Made by a program: the position numbers and the translations under genes. The notes below the pieces were generated by a model, which saw only the letters and a list, made by a program, of their open reading frames with translations, searched no databases and was not told the DNA's origin. A DNA stretch of 64,000 bases from Prorocentrum cordatum (taxonomy: Eukaryota > Sar > Dinophyceae > Prorocentrales > Prorocentraceae), in contig CAUYUJ010007402.1 in NCBI GenBank assembly GCA_963575745.1, positions 84,501-148,500 of the forward strand. The letters are read 5' to 3'. Of this stretch, positions 31,277-41,410 are shown in pieces. How positions within the stretch are numbered: position 1 is the stretch's first letter; each line of letters opens with the position of its first letter.

Positions 31277-32503
31277 TCACCATTTCAGTCTGTGCATTTT
31301 GACACAAGTAACGTTCCCATTAGCGTCGATCTCGCTGAAGATGTGGCTCTTGGGCTTATGTCTTGCATTGTGCTCCTGTATACCTGCATTGATGATTGCG
31401 GGGGTGAGACGCCTGACTCTGCCTGGCGCCTCCTTCTTGCCGGTGCAGGCCCCCCTCGTCCATCGGGAGAAACAGCGATGTGACCGCTCTTTTCCGCACG
31501 TGATAACTCGATTCGCGGAAACTTGCACCACTTGGTTGGTGCCAAGATGTGATGTCCGTGCTCCGCCGCCGTCCTGTTGCGTAGAACTCTCTTTTCATCC
31601 GCATGCAGCGCATGGCCCCCCAGGCCATGGGGTGCCGCTTGCTCTTGTTGTGTCCAAGTCGTCGCAGTCGCTGCAGCAAGGATCGGTGCAGCTTTTGGGT
31701 TCCGAACTTCTGGGCGTTACTGCCACCAGAGCCAATCCCGCAAGAGTGTTCGCCAAGTTGGGAGAGTCAAGATTCGGTGGCTGCCAGATCGGTTGAGGTA
31801 TCGATCCGGGCATCCGTACAACAGCTGCCGAAAATACAAACCTCGTCGTCGTAGTCATGGCCGTTAACCTCACGCGCCAAAGACCTTGGCCTGCACATGA
31901 AAACCAACGGCTGGCCTCATGCCCAGTGGTGCAAGTGATCGTGCTGCTTTGTTACAAGCTCGTGCTGCCAGTTCAGCAACGCACAACACAGACAGTTTCG
32001 TGGCCGCCGTACTGAAATACCTCGCCATTCTTACCAACGTGACATTGTCGTGGTCCTCGCTCGGTAAACAAGGAAAGGATACCCGTCACGATCGTGAAAT
32101 CAATCGGTAGATATATCCAAGTAACACTCTGTGGGTATAGCTCTGCGTCGTCGTATCTCCACTCCAGGCTCGTGAAATACCGTACCAGTGCTGGGAACAT
32201 CTGCTGCTGGCATTTCCAATCATCAGCCTTGATGTGGGCATGTATCTCTGGGGTACATATCCAAGAAACTCCCGCCATCATCGCATTTGGTACGACATGG
32301 TCCCTCTCATATCCAGGCAAGGTATCCTTCAGCGCCCACTCCAGTGTGTTAGCTGTGAAGCTTGGCCCCGCAGGCGTGCTCGTCGAAGCAGCTGGTAAAT
32401 ATTCCTCTGCTGTCTGCTGCAGAGCTCGTCGCAATGCCGACCACCGCGGGCTCGCTCTCGCGGCCCGTCGCCCCCCGCGCCGTGGCTGCGCTCCCTGAAC
32501 CAC
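31277..32503 (-). pseudogene. degenerate retroelement 3' fragment (LINE-like C-terminus)
   Basis: Minus-strand segments in order: 31973-32503 with ERDHVVPNAMMAGVSWICTP, KCQQQMFPALVRYFTSLEWR, VTWIYLPIDFTIVTG and FTERGPRQCHVGKNGEVFQY; then 31595-31873 (AAVVRMPGSIPQPIWQPPNL); then 31277-31531 (VQVSANRVITCGKERSHRCF). The VTW-x3-PIDF segment reminds me of the C-terminal end of dinoflagellate LINE-type polyproteins, but no RT or nuclease motif is present here, so the family call is tentative. Stops separate the segments. Confidence 0.4.
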
Positions 32504-32869
32504 CGCCTTCTGGAGCGGTGTCGCCGGGAAGCTGTCTAGCTGCCGTGCCGACCGTCGCAGGTTCGTCCCCGCTTCCCTTCGCCCTCAGAACTGCGGGCAT
32601 TTGCCGCGGATCCCTCGCCACTCAGCGTACTGAGCGGAGCTGGGCCGGGGGCGCGCAAGCGGGCCAGCGGCGACCATTTTGCCCGCGAGCTCCCGCCCAT
32701 GGCCGCCCAGCCGACATCCGCTCCGCTACCAACTGTGGCAGCAGGAGAGAAGTCAAAATGTTCTCCACTTGAGCCGCAATGGTACGGATCGCTCTCTGGG
32801 TTGACCCCGACCCAATGATATCTGCAGCGAAACAGAGAGCTACATCTACTTGACAAAATCTGGACTCCC

Positions 32870-33910
32870 GAACCAGAGCCTCAAGAGCCCGTGCCTGAGC
32901 TTCGAGGGCCACCTGCAAAGCTTCAACAGCAAGGGGCAGAGCATCAAGACCCACCAGGTAAACTTCGAGGGCCACGCACAGAGCAACGACGGCAAGGGGC
33001 GGAGTTGAAGGGGCCACCTGCTCAGCTTCAAAAGCCACCATCTGAGCTCGGCGAGCCACGCGCAGAGCTACGAAGACCACAGGCTGAGCTTCCAGCACCA
33101 CGCGCAGGGCTGCGAGGGCCACAAGCAGGTCTCCGAGGACCACCAGCCGAGCTACGACACTCAGAGCTTCAAGGACCACCGTCTGAGTTATGATAGCTAC
33201 TAACTGAATTATGAGAGACACCGGCACCAGCCTCCCAGCTTCCACCTGGCTAGAACAGCTACCTCGACCAGCAGGGACGACGCTACTACATGACGACGCG
33301 GAAGGCGTCGTGCACCAGGTCCGCCGATACACCCCGTTGCCTCAAGAAGCCAACTGAGCCCCTGGGGCCACCAGCGGAACTACGAGGACCACGAGATGGG
33401 CTACACGGACACCGAGCGGAGCTTCTCGGGCCACCGGCTGAGCCACCTAGGACCTGGACCCGCAGAGCTACGAGAACCAACCCATGCTCCTCAAAAGGAC
33501 CACCAGAGGAAGTTCCAGGGCCATCGGCAGAGCTTCCAGGCCCAGCAACCGAACTGCCACAACCACCCGCCGATCCACGAGAACCACCACCGGAACTACC
33601 CGGGCCAACTGCGGCGCTACGAGGACCACCAGCGGAGCGACGAGGGCCACGAGCTGAGCTACCTGGGCCACCAGCTGAACTGCTTCGGCCACCAGGGACA
33701 GCCGCTGGGCCACGAGAGCCACCGCTAGAGCTACGAGGACCACGTGCAGCTCTACCAGCGCAACCAGCTGACCTACGAGGGCTCTGCACACAGAGCTGCC
33801 TCGGCCGCCAGCTGACCTACAAGGGCCACCAGCTGAGCTGCGAGGGCTACCAGCAGAGCTCCAAGGGCCACCTGAGCTACCTGGGCGACCGGCTAAGCGA
33901 CGACGGCCAC
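32870..33910. repeat. GAGCT-ACGAGG-CCAC minisatellite
   Basis: About 1 kb of short units built on GAGCTACGAGGACCACC and GAGCTACCTGGGCCACCAGC (roughly 12, 15 and 27 bp periods). The plus strand reads as repeated PPAELxGP in a frame of about 300 residues (33290-34189) and the minus strand as Leu/Val-rich or Gly/Ser-rich repeats, so neither is taken as a gene. Confidence 0.85.
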
Positions 33911-34131
33911 CAAAAGAATTCCTACCACGTGACCACACAATATCGAAGCCAACTACGGGGACAAATGGGACAGAAAACTCCAGCTACGGATCGGATCCGT
34001 AGAGGCCGTCTACGAGACGGGCCGCATCTCCTACAACGAGTACAAAGAGCGCCCGCCATTGCGCACCGCCGTACGATAGGCCTGCTTACTGCCCCACAGG
34101 AACTACCACACAATCTGCGTGTGGCACGTCA

Positions 34132-34132
34132 C

Positions 34133-34169
<37 letters not shown>

Positions 34170-34170
34170 G
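34132..34170. repeat. GAT microsatellite
   Basis: A run of ATGATG triplets, essentially pure for about 38 bases. Confidence 0.95.
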
Positions 34171-35339
34171 TGAGAACGGCCAACCCTAAGCTGGACCACT
34201 TTGGGTACCACTACGCGTGCTTCAACCCGGAGGCTACTACTCTACCTCGTCTACAGCGTTACTGACAAGGTACGCCATGTAAATCGCGCAAACTACAAGC
34301 AAATAGTACGTCATCCGCAAGCGTTAATCCGCCGACCCTGTCGGCGTGTGTGAGGGGATTTTCCGTTCGAATCGTCGTCGCCGTCATTCGTTCATCGTCG
34401 TCTATGCCGCCCTCTTTCCCTGCGTGTACCTTTCCCTGTGCCCGTCGCCGCTCCTCGCTCCTGTCCCAGCCTTCTTCCTCAAGCACCTTAGCCAAAGCGT
34501 GATTGAGCAACGTCGTCACACACTCGAAGGGAACCCCCTTCCCTTTCCGGAAGGTTCCAGAGGGGGTCTTCCAGAGAGCCCCCGAGGGGCCCTGGGACCT
34601 CGACAGAGCAGGGGTCGCGAAGCCCACGGGGGACCCTTCGTGGAGAACCCCCCCCCCACCCAGAGCCTCCTTTGGAACCCCCTGGCCTTCGACCCCTCCC
34701 CCCCGCTCGGAGGCACGGGGGGGGGGGGTCCTGGGCCCGGAACCGAGCCCGGACGACCCTGGGGAGATCCAGGGGGCGACCCCGGGGTCCGGCCAGGGGA
34801 CAGGTAATATGCGTCTCCCCTCTGGGGGCTCCCGGGCGGCAGACCACAGCTCAGAGCGGGCCAAAGGGTGCCCCAGGAGCTCCCAACGATCTGAGATGCC
34901 CACAGCTAGTTCTGTCTGCTGAGTGCTACGTAAGATGAAACAGTGTGTATATAGTTGGCCTTGGATGTTCTAAGCTGGATCAAGATGATCGAACTTACAC
35001 TTAGAGTAACACAATCAACTTCTCACCTTCGCACAACGAAGGAGCTTCAGTGAAATGAAGTTGGCAAGTTGAGCGTAGTTCGGCAAATGTTGCTCAGTTC
35101 AGGGGGGAAGTTAGCGGGGACGTTAGTGGAAGTGGGGGGAAGCTGCTTTTCCAAACCACCCTGTGGTGTTGGGCCCTCGTTTTGAAGAGACAGCGCCCCG
35201 AGTCTCCTCCTTCCTTCCTCCTCCCCCTCCCCCCCCCTCTCCCTAAGGGGGGGGGGCCCGTTAGCGCTTGCGCTACCTACCCCGCTCAACAAATTGTCCG
35301 CCCTCGGCGCGCAGCGCCTGCCCGCTGCCCCTGAGCGCT
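34171..35339. other. no gene seen
   Basis: The part 34260-34900 is open on both strands and rich in poly-C and poly-G runs (34641-34660, 34723-34732), with no domain. 34940-35110 is more AT-rich and empty. 35220-35265 contains C- and G-runs. Confidence 0.4.
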
Positions 35340-35590
35340 TCGCGCTTTTCCCGCGGTTTGGGCCCCAGGTTTTCCCCGCGTCGCGGCCCATTCTCCACCC
35401 CCTCCCGAAACATCGCCCGCGGCTCCGTAGTCAGTGGCTCGAACTCTCATCCTCGACCCTCAGTGTCTCGCGCCTTTCCCACAATTCGGGCACGACGTTC
35501 CCCCCGCTTCGTGGCCCCATTCTCCACCCCCTCCCGAAACATCGCCCGCGGCTCCGCGAGCAGCGGCTCGAGCCGTCATCCTCGACCACT
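35340..35590. repeat. tandem duplication, ~125-bp unit, two copies
   Basis: The block GGCCCATTCTCCACCCCCTC then CCGAAACATCGCCCGCGGCT occurs at about 35386 and again about 125 bases later, with flanking matches (CTCATCCTCGACC, TTCGGGC/TTTGGGC, TTCCCC). Confidence 0.85.
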
Positions 35591-35886
35591 TGTTCCCTCT
35601 TTGCCCCGAGGGGGCCCCCGAGATCGAACCTACCGTCGCCGGCGTGCGGCGGCACCGCCGCGGTGTAGAGAGAGGGAAAGAGAGAGGGAAAGAGAGAGAA
35701 AGCAATTCAGAAAAAAAAGAGAGCGACCGCGCAGACGGCACCACCGACCTCTGGGCCACCCCACAGCTGCGGACGAGAGGCTCTGAGACACTCGGGGCGC
35801 GCTGTCCCCAGGGCGGCTCGCGAGGGCGATTTCCTGCAGAACTTCGCGAGGGCTGGCCCGCAGCTTGCAGGAACTGGAAGGGTCGT

Positions 35887-36097
35887 GCCCCCGAGCTCCC
35901 GCTCGAGGGCGACGAGATCTATAACTGTACACATCCAGTGCCCCCAGGCAGGCCCATCCTGGGCCCAGGAGCGGTGAGACTGACTCCCTGGCCAAACCAG
36001 GAGGGCGTTACACACCGCTCCTGGGCCCAGGACGGGCCTGGCCAGGGACCACGGATATCGACAGATCTCATCGCCCGAGGCCATTGGAGAGCTCCAC
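35887..36097. repeat. long imperfect inverted repeat (foldback)
   Basis: The left arm runs from GAGCTC (35887) through GAGGGCGACGAGATCT, CCCATCCTGGGCCCAGG and AGCGGTG. The right arm reads CACCGCTCCTGGGCCCAGG, CGGGCCTGGCC, AGATCTCATCGCCCGAGG and ends GAGCTC (36097). Arms are near 90-100 bases each with the centre near 35990. Looks like a MITE-like or foldback element; no flanking duplication defined. Confidence 0.8.
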
Positions 36098-36174
36098 GCT
36101 GCAGATAAGCCAGAGACGCAAACAAGAGCTCTCGGAGGTCTGCGCTGATGTCTGGGATCGGCACTGGGCCCCCT

Positions 36175-36199
36175 CCCTGGCGCGCGGAGCGCGCCAGGG
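36175..36199. repeat. perfect 11-bp hairpin
   Basis: CCCTGGCGCGC, loop GGA, then GCGCGCCAGGG. Perfectly complementary arms. Confidence 0.95.
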
Positions 36200-36304
36200 G
36201 CGGCGCCGATCCGAGAAATCCCCGCGGACCTTGGCCAAAGTTCATGGTCATGACATGTCGCGTTCCCCGACTAGACCCTCCCGCAGAGGGCAGCAATAGG
36301 GGGG

Positions 36305-36880
36305 GGGGCTGGCACAGGGGGGAAAACATCGACCTGGAATCGGCGGTACATCGCCGATGGTTCGGCGTCAGGGCCTTAATGGCGAAACCGCACGCTCCTG
36401 GACGCGCTGGGGTATCGGGACACCATCGGCGGTCCATTGTCGGTCGGGGGTCGAAGCGCCCCCCCCCCCCTGAACCTGTTCCCCCCGCTGACGTTGCCCC
36501 TGGTGGTTCGAGCCTGTTTTTCTTTATATCCAGGCAAGCTCACTTGCACGGCGTTCGCCCCCCCCCCCCCCCCTCGCCCCTCTTCATTCGAACACGAGCG
36601 TGCAAGTGCCTTTCGACTTGCGTGATTTCCGCACGTCGAAGCGCCCCCCCCCCTGAACCTGTTTCCCCCGCTGACGTTGCCCCTGGTGCTTCTCGGGCCG
36701 TGGCTCCGCTCTCCGGCGGCCGCTCGGGACGATCTGGCCAACCCCGGAACGCCCTCGGCGAGGCGCAGCTGCCGGAGAGCATCCCGAGGCGGGAAAGCCT
36801 CCGGGAACCGGCGAAAGCGTCTGAAGAAACCGAAAACGCCCTGAGTCGACCTCCCCCGAACCGATGCCCCTGAGCCTATC
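36305..36880 (+). repeat. dispersed repeat, copy 1 (copy 2 at 63.38-63.76 kb)
   Basis: Shares ordered blocks with 63380-63760: GGGGAAAACATCGACCTG with a CGGCGAT/ATCGCCG palindrome, a GGGGGTCGA word, then CGGGACGATCTGG, GGAACGCCCTCGGCGAGGCG, CAGCTGCxGGAGAGCA and AAGCCTCCGGGAA. This copy holds an extra internal direct duplication (GTCGAAGCGCCCCCC, CTGAACCTGTT and CGCTGACGTTGCCCCTGGTG at about 36451 and 36628). Confidence 0.8.
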
Positions 36881-37584
36881 CACCCTATCGTTGCGCGGGG
36901 GCGGCGCGGTCGTCGCGAAGCCAGCCGCGGCGGCGGCGTCGTCGAGCTGCTCCAGGAAGCTACTCACGCCGTCGATGCCGTTCTCGCGGCGGGCGCCCAG
37001 TCCCCGCCGCTGTTGCCCCCGCCGCGCTCAAACAGACGGACTACCGCGCGCCACGCGATCCAGGCCTTCTGCATCTTCCAGTCTGTGACTTCAAGGACTT
37101 CACGACGAGCTCAACGGACGTCGCGGAAGAGTCTTCTAGGAGCCTTGGGGCAGTCTTGAGATCCTCTTGGAGCGTCTTGGGGCCTTCTCGGCCCGTCTTC
37201 GGCTTCTGCGAAAACTCCCTTGAGCCCTGTTTGGAAGAGCCTTTGGGCTCCATCATGGGGCTCTCTTGGAAGCCTCTTGGGCCTTCTTGAAACGGTCTAG
37301 GGGGCCTGTTGGGCCGTCTTGGAGCATCGGGAGGCCAAAAAGGCGAGAAGGCCAACATCCTTGAAAACAACTGCAGCAAATCACTGTTTTTCGCCAACCC
37401 TCCTCTGACTGGGTACTCGTTTTGAATAGAGCACTGCCCGCGCGTCTCCTCTCGCCTCCTCCTCCTCCTCCTGCCTCCTCCAGCCCTCCTGCCCCCTTCT
37501 CCTCTCTTCCTCGAACGTACCCAGAGCCCCTTTTCCTCTCTTCCTCGTCCTCCTCCTCTCGTCCTGTCTCCTATGCCTCCTGAG
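36881..37584. other. no gene seen
   Basis: Imperfect CTTGG- and CTTCT-rich words at 37130-37330 and a CTCCTC-rich stretch at 37440-37570. Both strands are open in places; no domain. Confidence 0.4.
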
Positions 37585-40112
37585 GCAGGATGCGATCTGC
37601 GCAACTGCCGCCGTTTTCGTGAGCTTTTGTGAGGACCAGCGCAGCGACGTCATACTTACGCAGATCGAATTGGGGCCGGGCGGGTTCCTGGGGGGCTGCG
37701 ATCTGCGCAACTGTCGCAACCTTCGTGAACTCCTGGGAGGGCCAGCGCAGTGACGTCATACGAACATCAAATCGACGCCTCGCGGCTCCCTTGGGGGCTG
37801 CGATCTGCGCAACTGTCGCCAGCTTCGTGGGCAGGGCCAGCGCAGTGACGTCATACGAACATCAAATCGAAACGTCGCGGCTCCCTGGGGGGCTGTTCTC
37901 TGCGCAACTGTCGCCAATTTCGTGAGCTCCTGGGACGGCCAGCGCAGTGACGTCGTACGCAGATCAAACCTAGACCTCGCGGTTCCCTCGGGGGGCTTGC
38001 GATCTGCGCAACTGTCGCCAAATCCGTGGGCTCCAGAGCAGGCCAACGCAGCGTACTGGCGTCGTACGCAGATCAAACCGAGACCTCGCGGCTCCCTGTG
38101 GGGGGGGCTGCGATCTGCGCAACTGTCGCCAGCTCCGTGGGCTCCAGAGAGGGTCAGCGCAGCGTACTGACGTAGTACGCAGATGAAACCGAAACCTCGC
38201 GGCTGCCTCGGGGGGCTGGCGATTTGCGCAACCGCCGCCAGCCTCATGGGCTCCAAAGAGGGCCAGCGCAGCGCACTGAAGTCGTACGCAAATCAAACCG
38301 AGACCTCGCGGCTCCCTGGGGGGGGCTGCGATCTGCGCAACTGCCGCCAGCTTCGTGGGCTCCAGTGACGGCCAGCGATGGCCAGCGCAGTGCACTGACG
38401 TTGTACGCAGATCAAACCGAGACCTCGCGGCTCCCTCGGGGGGGCTGCGATCTGCTCAACTGTCGCCAGCTTCGCGGGCTCCGGAGAGGGTCAGCGCAGC
38501 GTACTGACGTCGTACGCGGATCAAACCGAGACCTCGCGGCTCCCTCGGGGGGGCTGCAATCGGCGCACGTGTCGCCAGTTTCGCGGGCTCCAGAGAGGGC
38601 CAACGCAGCGAACGGACGTCGTGCGCAGACCAAACCGAGACCTCGCGGCTCCCCTGACGGGGCTGCGCTCTGCGCAACGGCCGCCACGTTCGTGAGCTCC
38701 AGAGGGTCAGCGCGCGCACTGGCGCCGCACGCAAATCAAACCGAAACCTCGCGGCTCCCTGGGGGGGGGGCTGCGATCTGCACAACTGCCGCCAGCTTCG
38801 TGGGCTCCAGAGAGGGCCAGCGCAGCGTGCTGACGTCGTGTGCAGATCAAACCGAGACCTCGCGGTTCCCTCGGGGGGCCGCGATCTGCGCAACGGCCGC
38901 CAGCTTCGTGGGCTCCAGAAAGGGCCAGCGCCGCGCGCTGACAACGTACGCAGATCAAACCGAGACCTCGCGGTTCCCTTGGGGGGGGCCGCGATCTGCG
39001 CAACTGCCGCCACTTTCGTGGGCCCCAGAACAGGGCCCGCACAACGCGCGGACGCCTTGCGCAGATCAAACCGAGACTTCGTGGTTCCCTCGGGGGGGCT
39101 GCGGTCTGCGCAACTGTCGTCAGTATCGTGGGCTCCAGAGAGGGTCAGCGCAGCATGCTGACGCCGTACGCTGATCAACCCGAAACCTCGCGGCTCCCCT
39201 GACAGGGCTGCGATCTGCGCATCTGCCGCCACTTTCGCGGGCTGCAGACGAGGCCAGCGCTCTGACGTCGGACGCAGATCAAACCGAAACCTCGCGGTTC
39301 CCTGGGGAGGCTGCGGCCTGCGCAATTGCTCCCAGTTTCGTGGGCTCCAAGAGAAGGCCAGCGCAGCGCACTGACGTCGTGCGCAGATCAGATCGAAACG
39401 TCGTGGCTCCCTCGGGGGGCCACGGCCTGCGCAACTGTCGCCAGCTTCGTGGGCTCCAGAGAGGGCCAGCGCAGCGCACTGACGTCGAACGCAGATCAAA
39501 CCGAGACCTCGCGGCCAACTCGGGGGGGCCGCGATCTGCGCAACTGCCGCTAGCTACGTGGGCTCCAGGGAGGGCCAGCGCAGCGCACTGACGTCGTGCG
39601 CGGGTCAAACCCGGACCTCGCGGCTCCCTGGGGGGCTGCGATCTGCGCAACTGCCGCCAATTTCGCGGGCTCCAGCGCAGCGCACTGACGTCGTGCGCAG
39701 AGCAAGCCGAAATCTCGCGGCTCCCTGGGGGGGCTGCGGTCTGCGCAACTGTCGCCAGTATCGTGGGCTCCAGAGAGGGCCAGCGCAGCGTGCTGACGTC
39801 GTGCGCAGATCAAACCGAAACCTCGCGGCCCCCTGGGGGGCTGCGATCTGCGCATCTGCCGCCAGCGTCGTGGGCTCCAGAGAGGGCCAGCGCACTGGCG
39901 TCGTGCGCAGATCAAACCAAGACCTCGCGGCTCCCTGGGGGGGCTGCGATCTGCGCAACTGTCGCCAGTATCGCGGGCTCCAAGAGAGGGCCCGCGCAGC
40001 GCGCTGACGTCGTGCGCAGATCAGACTGAGACCTCGCGGCCCACTCGGGGGGGCCGCGATCTGCGCCACTGCCGCCAGCTTCGCGGGCCCCAGAGAGGGC
40101 CAGCGCAACGCA
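37585..40112. repeat. satellite array, ~105-bp unit, about 24 copies
   Basis: The unit is recognisable as GGGGGCTGCGATCTGCGCAA, CTGTCGCCAGCTTCGTGGGC, TCCAGAGAGGGCCAGCGCAG, CGCACTGACGTCGTACGCAG and ATCAAACCGAGACCTCGCGG. The GCGATCTGCGCAACT box recurs near 37590, 37697, 37800, 37897, 38000, 38110, 38219, 38333, 38448 and so on to about 40057, spacing roughly 100-115 bp. Long frames on both strands (for example 38224-39174 plus and 38456-39499 minus) are by-products of the repeat. Confidence 0.95.
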
Positions 40113-40670
40113 CTGACGTCCGTGATGCTCTTGCGAGGGCACGTCGTCTCCCATGCACCTGAGCGCTCCTCTGTTGTCCGCCCAGGTCCGCATGTCGCTG
40201 CGGTCGGGGAGGTGCATGATGTTGTTTCTGTGCTCGTACACGATCACTCTGTATGCCCTGGCCTGGGTTTCGTCGTCCATGGGGCCCACTGCTCCTTCGG
40301 GCCTGCCTGGCCCAGACATGACCCTGGGGACCGCTTCGCGCCATGCTTTGGTCGGGGCGAGAACGGCGTATGGAAGTGGGCTGTCTGCGGCGGCCATGCC
40401 AATATCACAATAGTGCGCGGCCGCGGCCATGGCCCCGCATTCGAGCCGTGGCAGCTGCAGTTCCTAGGGCGAGAAGAATCTATTGACACGACGTGCTGTT
40501 GATGCGTTCCGCGGATCCCGGGATTTCCAACAGCCTTCGCGCGGGGTGCACTTTGCGCCGAGTGTCGTCTGCTCTGGCTGGCGCAACTGGTCGGTCACCC
40601 ATTCGCAATTGAATGGTCGCCCCTAAGGGGCTATTTGGCACTTGCTGGCCCCCCTTCTCGTTGCCGAGCG
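40113..40670. other. unassigned, no confident gene
   Basis: The minus-strand frame 39912-40430 overlaps the satellite end but has a non-repeat N-terminal part (VMSGPGRPEGAVGPMDDETQ, then ARAYRVIVYEHRNNIMHLPD) that looks protein-like. A plus-strand frame (40122-40502) is also open. No domain identified; a small coding fragment remains possible. Confidence 0.25.
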
Positions 40671-40672
40671 CA

Positions 40673-40712
<40 letters not shown>

Positions 40713-40733
40713 AAAAAGGGGGGGGGGGGGGGC
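40671..40733. repeat. long G homopolymer tract
   Basis: About 40 consecutive G, then AAAAAA, then about 15 more G. Frames through it are meaningless and its exact length may be a sequencing uncertainty. Confidence 0.95.
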
Positions 40734-41410
40734 GGTGGCGCGCCCCCCCGTCGCCCGCCGCCGCGCGCCGCGCGCCTCGGCGGATCTCCAAAAACCTGGC
40801 AAGGCAAATCACGCGCGACTCTGGAAAATTCTCCGGCGGTAAATTTGAACCAAAAATAAACGGGTGCGTTTTGGAAAATGGCGGGCCCACTTTTTGAAAA
40901 ATGCCAAACTCGAATGGGTCGACCTTCGAAATTCCGGAATCCATTTCGAAAAATTCCAGATTACAGAATTATTCAAATGTCCTGCGCGGCGGGCGCATTC
41001 CACCCCTCAAAACTGCTTTCTTCATTTAATATTGCCGACCTCCTTTTTGAAAAATTCCGGAGCCGCTTCTCCATTCCAGGAATGATCCCCAGGCGGTCCG
41101 ACGGGCGCGGCCGGCTGATTCGCGCACCGCGCCGCGCGCGATTGGGCGCAAGGCGCGCCGCGCGTTGCGCCCGCGAACAGCACTCGGAAGGGTTGCCTCG
41201 AAAACAGCGCCACGGAAGCTACGACTCGCGGACCCCCCAAGAACAACGCAGCAGCTTGGAATCCCCGAGGGATTTCCGATGCGCGAAAAAATCACCGCGC
41301 ACGTCGCGCAAAGAATCTGCGCGACGGAATGCGCTCGACCAATTGTCCCTGGATCCCGCGCGGAAGGACAGGACAACCTGGAAATCTTGAAAACTAGCAA
41401 TATCAATACT
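40734..41410. other. no gene recognised
   Basis: Plus-strand sequence with repeated AAAATTC/GAAAAATTCC words at 40820-41070 and GCGCGCGC-type words at 41100-41175. Frames on both strands; no domain. Confidence 0.4.

Noticed and set aside
33290-34189. 299-residue Pro/Glu/Leu plus-strand protein
   Set aside because: Translation of the 32.9-33.9-kb minisatellite ending in a GAT run.
38224-39499. Long frames on both strands at 38.2-39.5 kb
   Set aside because: Products of the ~105-bp satellite; repeated peptide units only.
37585-40112. CRISPR array
   Set aside because: Units are contiguous diverged tandem copies with no separate repeat and spacer structure, and no cas genes are present.
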